Assembly (NCBI RefSeq): GCF_024679095.1
Contig: NW_026111623.1
Span: 303,501 to 367,500, forward strand
Length of the DNA stretch: 64,000 nucleotides
Source of the DNA: Eriocheir sinensis
Taxonomy: Eukaryota > Arthropoda > Malacostraca > Decapoda > Varunidae
Direction: 5' to 3'
The notes below the pieces were generated by a model, which saw only the letters and a program-made list of their open reading frames with translations, was not told the DNA's origin and searched no databases. This document shows positions 46,621 to 57,841 of this stretch, piece after piece. Position 1 is the first letter of the stretch. Every line of letters begins with the position of its first letter. A program made the position numbers and the translations under genes.

Positions 46621-46724
46621 AAGATGGGACGCATATTCGCCAAGTCTGGAACACCTCGGCTCCACGGGAAATTAGGACCAATCACAGCGCGCGCTCAGCC
46701 AGTCCTGGTATTGCCAGCTCTTGA

Positions 46725-48947
46725 CTGTCCTATCGCTCCTGTACACCCTCTGGACCCACCAAAAAGGCGATGCTTCTGGCATTTTGCTTCAGCTCGGTGG
46801 GACGACCTGAGGATGTACTTTTCCGATTTCCCGTGGAATGATTATTTCTTCCAGGATAGAGATCCCTCGGTGTGTGCTCAGCGTATCACAGAGGTGATTG
46901 TCTCTGGAATGGAGGCATACATTCCACGTTCTTTCTCTACTCCTCACGCTAAAAAACCTTGGTTTAATCACGCTTGTTCTCGTGGTGTCAATGATAGAGA
47001 GGCAGCTCACAAAAGGTACCTGAGCCTTCAAACTAATGCTAATTATAAACTTTACATTTCTGCCCGGAATCGTGCCAAATCTATTCTCCGACTAACCAAA
47101 AACTCTTTCATTAATAGAAAATGCCAAAACCTTGCTTTCTCTAACTCTTCCCGTGACTTCTGGCATCTAGCCAAAAACATCTCCTCCAACTGCACTTCTT
47201 CATCTTTCCCTCCACTCCTCAGTCCTGACGGCAACACTGCCGTCTCATCTATCTCTAAGGCTGAACTCTTCTCTGAAACTATTTCAAAAAACTCCATTCT
47301 GGACGACTCTGGGCATATTCCTCCTACTCATCCCCCCTATGACTCTTTTATGCCTGTTATAAAGATTCTTCAAAATTATGTTTTCTATGCCCTCTCTGGC
47401 CTCAATCCTCAGAAGGATTATGGACCTGATGGAGTGCCTCCTATTGTCCTTAGAAACTGTGCCTCCGTGCTGTCACTCTGCCTGGTCAAACTCTTTCGCC
47501 TCTGCCTGTCAACACCTACCTCTCCTTCCTGCTGGAAGTATGACGGTACCTAAGAAGGGTGACCGCTAAAGCTTTTGAATCAATCCTTAACCGGAAAATT
47601 CAAAAGCACCTTTCCACTTCTGACCTTCTATCTGATCGCCAGTATGGGTTCCGCAAGGGACGTTCTACTGGTGATCTCCTAGCCTTCCCAACTGACTCTT
47701 GGCCATCCTGTCTTAGCCGTTTCGGTGAAACCTTTGCTATTGCTCTGGACATATCTAAAGCTTTTGATAGGGTCTGGCACAAATCTTTGCTTTCCAAACA
47801 ACCCTTCTACTGTTTCTCTCCTTTTCTCTGTACCTTTATCTCCAGTTTCCTTTTTGATCGTTCTATTTCTGCTGTGGTAGACGGTCACTGTTCTTCCCCT
47901 AAACCTATTAAAAGTGGTGTCCCACATGGTTATGTTCTATCTCCCACTCTCTTTCTGTTGTTCATTGATGATCTTCTTTCCATAACGAACTGTCCTATGA
48001 TTCCACTCTGCATTACTCAACTTCTTTTAATAGAAGACCCACCCTACAGGAACTTAATGATTCAAGGCTGGAGGCAACAGAACGCTTAGCCGCAGACCTT
48101 ACAATTATTTCCGATTGGGGCAAGAGGAACCTGGTGTCCTTCAACGCCTCAAAAACACAGTTTATCCACCTATCCATTCGACACAATCCTCCAAACAACT
48201 ATCCCCTATTCCTGGACAACACTCAGCTATCACCTTCCTCAACACTAAACATCCTCGGTCTATCCTTAACTCAAAATCTCAACTGGAAACTTCATATCTC
48301 ATCTCTTACTAAATCAGCTTCCTCGAGGCTGGGCGTTTTGTATCGTCTCCGCCAGTTCTTTTCCCCCGCACAGTTGCTGTCCATTTACAGGAGTCTTGTC
48401 CGCCCTCGTATGGAGTAGGCATCACATGTGTGGGGGGGGTCCACTCACACAGCTCTCCTTGACAGAGTGGAATCAAAGGCTCCTCGTCTCATCAGCTCTC
48501 CTCCTCCTACTGATAGTCTTCTACCTCTCAAATTCCGCCGCCATGTTGCCTCTCTTTCTATCTTCTATTGATATATTTATGCTGACTGCTCTTTTGAACT
48601 TGCTAACTGCATGCCTCCCCTCCTCCCGCGGCCCCGCTGCACACAACTTTCTACTCATGCTCATCCCTATACTGTCCAAACCCCTTATGCAAGAGTTAAC
48701 CAGCATCTTCACTCTTTCATCCCTCACGCTGGTATACTCTGGAACAATCTTCCTTCATCTGTATTTCCTCCTGCCTACGAGTTGAACTCTTTCAAGAGGA
48801 GGGTATCAGGACACCTCTCCTTCCGAAATTGACCTCTGATTTTGGACACTCCTTTAACCTCTGTTAGGGAGCAGTGAGTAGCGGTCCTTTTTTTTATTTT
48901 TTTTTATTTACGCCCTTGAGCTGTCTCTTTAGCTGTAAAAAAAAATT
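46725..48947 (+). pseudogene. Jockey/BS-like LINE, 5'-truncated, broken ORF2
   Basis: The element enters after most of the endonuclease. The linker (RRCFWHFASARWDDLRMYF, PWFNHACSRGVNDREAAHKR) runs to about 47553 in one frame. The RT follows from about 47559: [73 protein letters not shown]. Two deletions are visible against sister copies. One removes the [13 protein letters not shown] block just after KKGDR. The other removes most of the YADD catalytic block (after TNCPM at about 47998) and shifts the frame. A TAG at 48416-48418 interrupts after LVRPRME. The C-terminal LNSFKRRVSGHLSFRN ends near 48832. The 3' UTR ends GCCCTTGAGCTGTCTC and an A-run. The copy is clearly inactive. Confidence 0.88.
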
Positions 48948-49004
48948 ACTTACCTTTTATTTACACAGTTTTATCAAATATATGTTATTTTTTTCGTGAG
49001 AACA

Positions 49005-49182
49005 CACATTTTCAACAGTTGAGATTTTTCTACTGATGTTACTGATGTCTGACACATTATAACATACAGCTGGAACACATAACTGATAACTCTGACGAGC
49101 TAAGCTATCTGGGAACACTGACGGAACATCGTCCCTTGCTCCTCGGGCTGTGTTACTTTATTTTCAACAGTTGAGATTTTTT
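49005..49182. repeat. 21-bp direct repeat around a 130-bp segment
   Basis: TTTTCAACAGTTGAGATTTT occurs at about 49010 and again at about 49160. The second copy runs straight into the T-run that is the 3' end of the minus-strand LINE. It could be a target-site duplication of a small insertion, or a local duplication. Confidence 0.6.
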
Positions 49183-51327
49183 TTTTTTTACAACAAAGGA
49201 GGCAGCTTAAGGACACACAAAAAAAAACAATAAAAAAAAAGCCCGCTAATCGCTGCTCCTAAAAAAAGAATCAGAAGAGGTGGCCAAAAGCAAGGTCAGA
49301 TTGGGAAGGAGAGGTGTCCTGATACCCTCCTCTTGAAAGAGTTCAAGTCGTAGGCAGTAGGAAATACATATGAAGGAAGATGGTTCCAGAGTTTACCAGC
49401 GTGAGGGATGAAAGAGTGAAGATGCTGGTTAACTCTTGCATAAGGGGTTTGGACAGTATAGGGATAAGCATGAGTCGTGTGCAGCGGTGCCGCGGGAGGG
49501 GAGGAGGCATGCAGTTAGCAAGTTCAGAAGAGCAGTCAGCGTGGAAATATCGATAGAAGATAGAAAGAGAGGCAACATCGCGGCGGAATTTAAGAGCTAG
49601 AAGACTATCAGTAGGAGGAGGAGAGCTGATGAGACGAAGAGTCTTAGCCTCCACTCTGTCCAGAAGAGCTGTGTGGGTGTAGCCCCCCCACACGTGAGAT
49701 GCATACTCCATACGAGGGCGGACAAGGTCCCTGTATATGAATAGCAACTGCGCGGGGGAGAATAACTGGCGGAGACGATACAGAACGCCCAACCTCGAGG
49801 AAGCTGATTTAGCGAGAGAGGAGATATGAAGTTTCCAGTTGAGGTTTTGAGTTAAGGATAGACCGAGGATGTTTAGTGCTGAAGAAGGTGACAGCTGAGT
49901 GTTGTCGAAGAATAGGGGATAGGTGTTTGGAAGATTGTGTAGAGTTGATAGGTGGATAAATTGAGTTTTTGAGGCATTGAAGGACACAAGGCTCCTTCTG
50001 CCCCAATCGGAAATGATAGCAAGGTCTGAGGTTAAGCGTTCTGCAGCCTCCAGTCTGGAGTCGTGTACTTCCTGTTGTGATGATCTTCTATTGAAAGAAG
50101 TTGAATAATGCAGAGTGGAGTCGTCGGCGTACGAGTGGACAGGACAGTTTGTTATGGAAAGAAGATCATTGATGAATAACAGGAAGAGGGTGGGTGATAG
50201 GACAGAGCCCTGTGGAACGCCACTGTTGATAGCTTTAGGGGAAGAGCAGTGACCGTCTACCACCGCAGAGATAGAACGGCCGGAAAGGAAACTGGAGATA
50301 AAGGAACAGAGAGAGGGATAGAATCCGAAAGAGGGCAGTTTAGAAAGAAAAGACTGGTGCCAGACTCTATCGAAGGCTTTCGATATGTCTAGCGCAACAG
50401 AGAAAGTTTCACCGAAACTGCTAAGAGAGGATGACCAAGAGTCCGTTAAGAGAGCAAGAAGATCGCCAGTAGAACGCCCCTTGCGGAATCCATACTGGCG
50501 ATGAGAAAGAAGATTAGAAGTGGAAAGGTGCTTTTGAATCTTCCGGTTAAGGATTGATTCAAAAGCTTTAGATAGACATGAAAGTAAGGCTATTGGGCGG
50601 TCGTTTGAGGGATTGGAGCGGTCACCCTTTTTAGGCACAGGCTGTACAAAGGCATACTTCCAGCAGGAAGGAAAGATAGATGATGATAGGCAGAGACGAA
50701 AGAGTTTGACCAGGCAGGGTGTCAGCACAGAAGCACAGTTTGTAAGGACAATAGGAGGCACTCCATCAGGTCCATAAGCCTTCTGAGAGTTGAGGCCAGA
50801 GAGGGCATAGAAAACATCATTAGGAAGAATCTTAATAACAGGCATAAAGGAGTCAGATTGGGATGAGTAGGAGGAATATGCCCAGAATCGTCCAAGGTGG
50901 AGTTCTTACAGAAAGTTTGAGCGAAGAGTTCAGCCTTAGAGACAGATGAGACGGTAGTGCTGCCGTCAGGGTTAAAGATAGGAGGGAAAGAGGAAGAAGT
51001 GAGATTGGAGGAGATATTTTTGGTTAGATGCTAGAAGTCACGGGAAGAATTAGAAGAAGCAAGGTGTTGACATTTTCTATTTATAAAAGAAGTTTTGGTA
51101 AGTCGGAGAATAGATTTGGCACGATTCCGGGCTGAAATGTATATATTAAAGTTAATGGGAGTTCGAAGGCTCTGGAACCTTTTGTGAGCCGCCTCTCTAT
51201 CTTTAATAGCACGATAACAAGCATGATTAAACCAAGGCTTTTTAGCATGAAGAGTAGAGAAAGTACGTGGAATGTATGCCACCATTCCAGAGACAAACAC
51301 CTCTGTGATGCAAGAAAGACATCCGCC
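49175..51327 (-). pseudogene. Jockey/BS-like LINE, 5'-truncated, intact RT core
   Basis: Minus strand. The 3' UTR and A-tail lie at 49175-49340. A 500-codon frame (50845 to 49343) covers fingers to C-terminus: [91 protein letters not shown] (catalytic YADD intact) and LVRPRMEYASHVWGGYTHTA. Upstream, 51327-50870 encodes the linker (PWFNHACYRAIKDREAAHKR, INRKCQHLASSNSSRDF). Defects are a TAG at about 51028 replacing the Trp codon of DFWHL, a one-base frameshift near 50862, and another near 49475 that alters the last 50 residues. The endonuclease and ORF1 are missing. Truncation falls exactly where the (CA)n array starts. It lies tail to tail with the 46.7-48.9 kb copy. Confidence 0.88.
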
Positions 51328-51328
51328 C

Positions 51329-51411
<83 letters not shown>

Positions 51412-52615
51412 TACAAGAAAAAAATACACACACACATTGCAAGGAATCCACACCCACATACCCCCCCCCCACACACACACACACACATTGCAAGAAATCA
51501 ACACCCACATACCCCCCCCCCCCCCCACACACACACACACATTGCAAGAAAACCACCCCCAAATCCCCCCCCCCCCCCCCCCCACACACATTGCAAGAAA
51601 TCCACACCCAAATACCCCCCACACACACACACATTGCAAGAAATCCACACCCAAATACCCCCCCCCTCACACACACACACACTGCAAGAAATCTACACCC
51701 AACACCCCCACACACACACATTGCAAGAAATCCACACCAAATACCCCCACACACACACACACTGCAAGAAATCTACACCCAAATACCCCCCCACACACAC
51801 ACATTGCAAGAAACCACACCCAAACACCCCACACACACACACACACACATTGAAATCCACACCCAACACCCCCACACACACACACATTGCAAGAAATCCA
51901 CACCCAATTACCCCCCACACACACACACACCTTGCACGAAATCCACACCCAACACACCCCCACACACACACATTGCAAGAAATCCACACCCAAATACCCC
52001 CCCACACACACACACACACATTGCAAGAAATCCACACCCAAATACACCCACACACACACATTGCAAGAAATCCACACCCAATTACCCCCCACACACACAC
52101 ACACATTGCAAGAAATCCACACCCAAATACACCCCCACACACACATTGCAAGAAATCCACACCCAAATACCCCCCACCCACACACACACACATTGCAAGA
52201 AATCCACACCCAAATACCCCCCCTGCACACACACACATTGCAAGAACCACACCCAAATACACACACACACACACACACATTGCAAGAACCACACCCAATA
52301 CCCCCACACACACACACATTGCAAGAACCACACCCAAATACACCCCCCACACACACACATTGCAAGAAATCCACACCCAAATACACCCACACACACACAT
52401 TGCAAGAAATCCACACCCAAATACCCCCCCACACACACACACATTGCAAGAAATCCACACCCAAATACACCCACACACACACACACATTGCAAGAAATCC
52501 ACACCCCCCCACCACACACACACACATTGCAAAAATCCACACCCAATACCCCCACACACACACACACATTGCAAGAAATCCACACCCAAATACCCCTCCC
52601 CCCCCCACACACAAA
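51328..52615. repeat. (CA)n-derived minisatellite with TTGCAAGAAATCC core
   Basis: Starts as a pure (CA)n run at 51329-51411. It then continues as about 25 units of 35-55 bp, each built from (CA)n, ATTGCAAGAAATCCACACCC, AAATA and a run of 5-18 C. One strand is almost free of G and its complement has repeated G-runs. Long His/Thr and Cys/Val frames on both strands are artefacts. Confidence 0.9.
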
Positions 52616-52705
52616 TAAGAACATAAGAACATAAGAACGCAGGAGTCTGCAAGAGGCCGGTAGGCCTGTACGAGGCAGCTCCTTTGACCCTAAGCTCCCG
52701 TGTAT

Positions 52706-55620
52706 CTAACTCCACCTAATATCGCTGTCCATGAATTTATCTAGTCTATTTTTGAATGTGACAATTGTATTGGCACTCACCACATGACTGCTAAGCCTAT
52801 TCCACTCATCCACCACCCTGTTAGTAAACCAATTTTTGCCTATGTCCCTGTTGAGTCTGAATTTATCCAGTTTAAACCCGTTACTTCGTGTCCTACCCGG
52901 TTCTCTTACCAACAAAACCTTATGAATGTCTCCCTTATTAAAGCCCTTCATCCATTTATAAACCTCGATCATGTCTCCACGCACCCTTCGCCTTTCTAGA
53001 GAATGCAAGTTTAACTGTTTGAGTCTTTCCTCGTATGGCAAGTTTCTCAACCCCTGAATCATCTTAGTCATCCTCCTCTGCACCGATTCTAACATTTTGA
53101 TATCCATTCTATAGTAGGGTGACCAGAACTGAACCGCATAGTCAAGATGAGGTCTAACTAATGCTAAATATAGTTTGAGGAAGAGTTCGGGGCTTCTGTT
53201 GCTTACGCTCCTTGAAATAAATCCCAGTACCCTATTAGCTCGATTTCTAGCTTGAATATATTGTGCCCTTGGACGGAGATCAGAGCTCACTAAGACCCCT
53301 AAATCCCTCTCGCACCCAGACCTACTTATGAGAGTGTCATTTAAGCAATAGTTATGTGAGGGGTTGTTCCTACCTACACTCAGAATACTGCACTTCCCTA
53401 CATTGAACTCCATCTGCCATTTATCCGCCCAGTCATATAATCTGTTGAGTTCACATTGGAGAATACTAGCGTCCTGATCCGACTCAATTACTCTACCGAT
53501 CTTGGTATCATCTGCAAATTTACTAACATCACTACTAATTCCTGTGTCTAAGTCATTGATATAAATAATAAACAAAAGTGGACCTAATACGGAACCTTGT
53601 GGGACCCCACTCGTAACACATCCCCAGTCAGATCTTTTACCATTGATTTGCACTCTTTGCTTCCTATTGCTAAGCCACGCCTTGACCCAGTTCAAAACTT
53701 TACCCTCTACTCCGTGAGCCTGTAATTTAAGCAACAGTCGTTGGTGAGGAACTTTGTCAAACGCTTTACTAAAATCAAGATAGATTACATCATAATTTTC
53801 ATCTCTGTCAACCGCCTCAAATACTTTATTGTAGAAGGACAAGAGATTGGTGAGGCATGACCTACCTTTTGTGAACCCATGCTGCGAGTCGTGAATTAAG
53901 CTATGTTTCTCTAAATGCTCCCGAATGTTCCTGGCTATTATGGACTCCAGCATCTTCCCTATAACCGATGTTAAGCTAATTGGGCGATAGTTTGAAGCAA
54001 CTGACCTGTCCACCTTTTTAAAAATCGGCGTCACATTAGCTACTTTCCATAGGCTCGGCACATAGCCAGTATTTACCGACATCTTAAAGATGTCGGTTAT
54101 TGGGTCACTGATTATATCACCTAGCGCCGTAAATACCCACGGAAATATCCCGTCAGGACCTGGCGACTTGTTCTTCGTAAGCTTATCTATCTCATCCTGA
54201 ACTACTTGCCTGGTAATGATTATATCCCTCAATTTATCGCCATCCCTGCCCTCGTACACCTGAACTCTTTCCGGTATAGTCGTTCGATCCTCCTGTGTGA
54301 ATACTGAAAGGAAGTAGTCGTTCAACAATGTGCTCATATTTTCGTAATTTTCTACTAGCTCCCCTGTGTTTGTTTTCAGAGGTCCAATTTTCTCCCGTGT
54401 TTTTGTTCTAAACATCTGAAAGAAGCCCTTAGGACTACTTTTCGCCTCATTAGCTACTTTGATCTCATAGTTCCTTTTTGCTATCCTGGTGTTTTTTCTT
54501 AACTAATCTAGATAGTTCGACGTACCAGCCCCTGACATGTGTTTTACTATTCTTTATTTTCTGATAAATTCCCTTCTTTAGCCCATTCTCGTGTTTTAGT
54601 CCACGAGTCATCCACTTAGGATCATTGTTTTCTTTTCTAAGTGTTCGCTGTGGTATATGCTGTCCTTGTCCCTCTACTATTACTCTAACTAAATTATTGT
54701 AAGACATTTCTACCTGGTTCTCCTGGCTCTCCAATCCGCAATTCTGGCCCTCATGAATCCCTAAATTATCCCAGTTTACCCCTTCAAGATGTCTTCGAGG
54801 CCCCTCGTACTTTGCTCCTCTAAAATCTGGCACTAACACTGGGTTTGGTTCGCGGGTTACCGCCCAGTCTAAGCCAAAACGAACCGTTCTATGATCACTA
54901 TTTCCTAACTCTCCGCCCACCTCCAACTCACGTAGCAAGTTCCCATTATTGGTTAGGACTAAGTCTAATATGTTATCTCCTCTGGTAGGCTCAGTAACTA
55001 CCTGCTTAAGGAAATTATCTTGTATAACTTCAAGAAAGTCCTCGGCTTCCAAGTCACCCACTAGGTCTTCCCAGTCTATATTCCTATAATTAAAGTCCCC
55101 CATTACGCAGACATTTCTACTCATACTCGCCCTGCCAATCTCCTGTAGTAATATACTCGTGTCCTGCCTGTTAAGGTTGGGTGGCCTGTATATAACTCCT
55201 AGAATTAGTTTTTCTTTCCCTTTGTAAACGTCCACCCAAACTGATTCTGAATCCATGTTAGTTTTGACTGAATTGTTAACTAAACATTTAAGTGAGTCTT
55301 TAACATATAGCGCAACTCCACCTCCCTTTCTGCCCCTTCTGTCTTTGTGAAACATCTGATAACCCGTTATTTCAAATTCTGATCTAAAATTTCTATTAGC
55401 AGTGTCTATCCATGTCTCAGTGATCGCTATTATGTCAAAATTTTCTGAACAAGCTTCACCCCTTAGTAAGTCTATCTTGTTTCTGAGGCTCCTGCTGTTA
55501 GTATAGAAGATTCTTAGCCCGTCCTCTGTTACTCCTCTAGAATTACTTCTAAGCTGCCTGGTTATATTATGAGCTAGATGTCCCCTCCCATTACTCCTCC
55601 CATTGCTCCCATTACTCCTC
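52706..55620 (-). pseudogene. CR1-like ORF2: APE endonuclease and reverse transcriptase
   Basis: ORF2 nicks target DNA and reverse-transcribes the element RNA in the nucleus. The endonuclease comes first (from about 55520): RIFYTNSRSLRNKIDLL, DIIAITETWID, VWVDVYKGKEKLILGVIYRP, VMGDFNYRNIDWEDL, PTRGDNILDLVL and LGNSDHRTVRFGLDW, so the catalytic Glu, Asp, Asn and SDH residues are present. The RT follows: [91 protein letters not shown] (catalytic FADD) and a complete C-terminal region ending DKFMDSDIRWS. The frame is broken once: the T-run at 54492-54497 has six T, while the sister copy has five at 59681-59685. Otherwise ORF2 is complete, so a recent insertion or a sequencing indel is plausible. 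Confidence 0.9.
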
Positions 55621-55630
55621 CCCCCCTCGC

Positions 55631-56822
55631 CTATACTAAAAAATCCCTCAGGGTACCAAGTGCTCGGTCAAGGGAGTCTGAGAGAGCCTCAACACCCTTG
55701 AACGTCAAGTGTATCCCGTCACGGGCGTAGAGGGCGTCGTTGCCAAAGAAGAGGTCCCAATTGTCGACGAACAGCCACCCATTGCGCTCGCAGTGCTCAG
55801 CAAGTCTGCTGTTCACTGCTATCGCCCTGGACAGCCATCCATCGCCAACGCCCCTCCTTGGCAGGACGCCACACACTACTGGCGACCCACCAGCGTCACG
55901 TATCCTGCCTAACAATTCTCTAACACGCCTGAGAAGGTCCTCGCTTGGCACACGAGAAACGTCGTTTCCGCCACAGCTGAGAAAGACAATGGGGTTCGAT
56001 CCCTCGCTTGCCATACACGCCTCAATCCTGTCTGATATATGGCCCACCCCTGCCCCTGGGAAACACCCTCGACCTGTTCTGATCCTGGGAGCAAAACACC
56101 CTGTCAACATAACGAACCTGACTATCACCAACAACAAGAACCCGACGGTCGGAAGGGGGGCCAGGAGGGGTGGGTGAAGGGGGGAGGGGAGAGCGGGAAG
56201 GGAGGGGAGGGACCTGCTGTGAAGAACGAGGAGAAATTGTGGAAGAGGTGGAAGGTGGAAAGGGGGAGGAGGAGGAGGAAGAGGAAGAAGGAGAAAGGGA
56301 GGGTGAGGTGGTGGAGGGAGGAACGGACGAGGAGAGGGAGGAGGAAGAGGGGGAAAGGGAAGGTAAGGGACAGGTGTTGGAGGGAGGGACGAGCGAGGAG
56401 GCGGAGGACAAGGAGGAGAAAGAGGGAGAGGAGGAGGAGGAGGAGGATGGTCGGCGTGAAGAGGGGGGCGGGACGACGGACGAAGAAGGCGAGGACGAGG
56501 AGGAGGAGGAGGAGGACGAGGAGGAGGAGGAGGAGGAGGAAGGAGGAGTGAAAGGGAGAGGAGGTGGGGAGGGAGGCACGGACGAGGAGAGGGAGGAGGA
56601 AGAGGGGGAAGGGGAAGGTGAAGGACAGGTGTGGGAGGGAGGGACGAGCGAAGAGGCGGAGGACAAGGAGAGGAGGGAGAGGCGGCGGAGGTGGAGGGGG
56701 GGGGGTAAGAGGGGAGAGGGGGGACGGAAGAGGAAGGCGAGGAGGAGGAGGAGGAAGAGGAGGAAGAAGAGGAGAAGGAGGGGTGGGAAGCGGGGAGATC
56801 GGAGATGGTCGAGGAGGAGGAG
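55631..56822 (-). pseudogene. CR1-like ORF1: Ser/Pro-rich region plus SGNH esterase
   Basis: The N-terminal part (56822-56160) is a low-complexity Ser/Pro-rich region with an internal duplication: SASSLVPPSHTCPSPSPSPS and SASSLVPPSNTCPLPSLSPS. The C-terminal part is an SGNH-hydrolase (lipase/esterase) domain. RRVLVVGDSQVRYVD is block I with the nucleophile Ser, VFLSCGGNDVSRV is block III with Asn, and ARDGIHLTFKG is block V with the Asp/His pair; it ends RDFLV and TAG near 55631. An esterase ORF1 is a known trait of CR1-clade LINEs. The first half of the esterase (to RSRVFP) and the rest are in different frames. One single-base indel near 56055-56062, in a C/G-rich run, accounts for this. ORF1 and ORF2 are nearly adjacent. 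Confidence 0.85.
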
Positions 56823-56824
56823 GA

Positions 56825-57345
56825 TTCTAACCTTCTATCTGATCGCTAGTATGGGTTTCCAATGGGGCGTTCTACTGGTGATCTTCTTGCTCTCTTAGCT
56901 GATTCTTGGTCATCCTCTCTTAGCCGTTCCGGTGAAACTTTCTCAGTTGCGCTAAACATATCGAAAACCTTCGATAGAGTCTGGCACAAGTCTTTGCTTT
57001 CTAAACTGCCCTCTTTCGGATTCTATCCTTCTCTCTGTTCCTTTATCTCTAGTTTCCTTTCCGGCCGTTCTATCTCTGCTGTGGTAGACGGTCACTGTTC
57101 TTCCCCTAAACCTATTAACAGTGGTGTTCCACAGGCTCTGTCCTATCACCCACTCTCTTCCTGTTATTCATAAATAATCTTCTTTCCATAACAAACTGTC
57201 CTATCCACTCATACGCTGATGACTCCTCTGCATTATTCAACTTTTTTCAACAGAAGACCCTCTCAACAGGAATTACATGACTCCAGGCTGGAGGCTGCAG
57301 AACGCTTAACCTCAGCCCTTACTATCATTTCCCAATGGTATGGCC
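56825..57345 (+). pseudogene. Jockey/BS-like LINE reverse transcriptase fragment
   Basis: Plus-strand RT piece: [47 protein letters not shown] (Asp-to-Asn and Ala-to-Thr changes in the first catalytic block), [20 protein letters not shown], then in a shifted frame FINNLLSITNCPIHSYADD. A TAG replaces a Gln codon near 56848. Frameshifts follow PQ and the YADD block. Both element ends are missing. The 5' side abuts the purine-rich 5' part of the CR1 ORF1. Confidence 0.85.
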
Positions 57346-57423
57346 CTTACTATAGCACTGTTGATGCGCCACTGTGTGGATAGGATCTTGCTCTTGGATA
57401 TGTATGATGTGAATAAAGTCGTC

Positions 57424-57660
57424 ACCCGTTCCCTAAAATACTGTTTCGTTCCGTGTTGAAGAGTGAAACGTTGTGTTCCGTTTTGATCCAATACGGAACG
57501 CCATTTGTTGCATGGTTAAACATATAAAATTCAGTATTTCAAAATTGTAGTGAGGGCATTTTTCGGTCATTCACTAAACCGGTCCGTAAATTGTGTAGCT
57601 ATTTGACAAGGGTCGTCATAAAATACGTGTCAAGTACGCGACGTAACGTCCCACCCCTCA
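57424..57660. mobile_element. Dispersed repeat related to 61745-62124
   Basis: Shares a colinear series with the segment at 61760-61985: CGTTCCGTTTTGA, CCAATACGGAACG, CATTTGTT, ATAAAATTCAGTAT, GCATTTTTCGGT, AAAATACGTGT and ACGCGACGTAACGTCCC. No open frame of note. It looks like a non-autonomous DNA element of unknown superfamily. Confidence 0.65.
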
Positions 57661-57662
57661 AG

Positions 57663-57801
57663 GTAAAGCCTGCTTCACACTTATACGACTTTTGGCTACG
57701 ATGTCCCCGAAGTCGCCGACTTTTGAGTTCGACAAGATTGGGGCGATTTTTAACTGTTTTTTTTTTTTTTTGCCAGTACGAGATTGGCACGCAGGCTTTA
57801 C
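57663..57801. mobile_element. 139-bp MITE-like element with 11-bp inverted ends
   Basis: Begins GTAAAGCCTGC at 57663 and ends with its exact inverse GCAGGCTTTAC at 57801. The inner left part (TTCACACTTATACGACTTTT) matches the outer ends of the elements at 61209-61300. It contains a T-run of 15. No clear target duplication was seen. Confidence 0.7.
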
Positions 57802-57841
57802 GTACGTCGTACGAAGCTTGTACGAAGGCCAACCGAAGACG

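Larger units (their letters stand above)
52616..56822 (-). mobile_element. Near full-length CR1-like LINE
   Basis: A minus-strand element of about 4.2 kb. Its 3' end at 52616-52640 reads, in element orientation, TTCTTATGTTCTTATGTTCT, the short tandem tail typical of CR1/L2-type LINEs in place of poly(A). Upstream of that are ORF2 (endonuclease plus RT, 55620-52706) and ORF1 (esterase, about 56822-55631). A second copy truncated at its 5' end lies at 57842-59877. The 5' boundary is set where a Jockey-like fragment begins at about 56825. The only frame breaks found are one single-base indel in each ORF. Confidence 0.85.

Noticed and set aside
56170..56898. A plus-strand Glu/Gly-rich 242-codon acidic protein
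   Set aside because: It is the antisense of the Ser/Pro-rich region of the CR1 ORF1; the homology-supported frame is on the minus strand.
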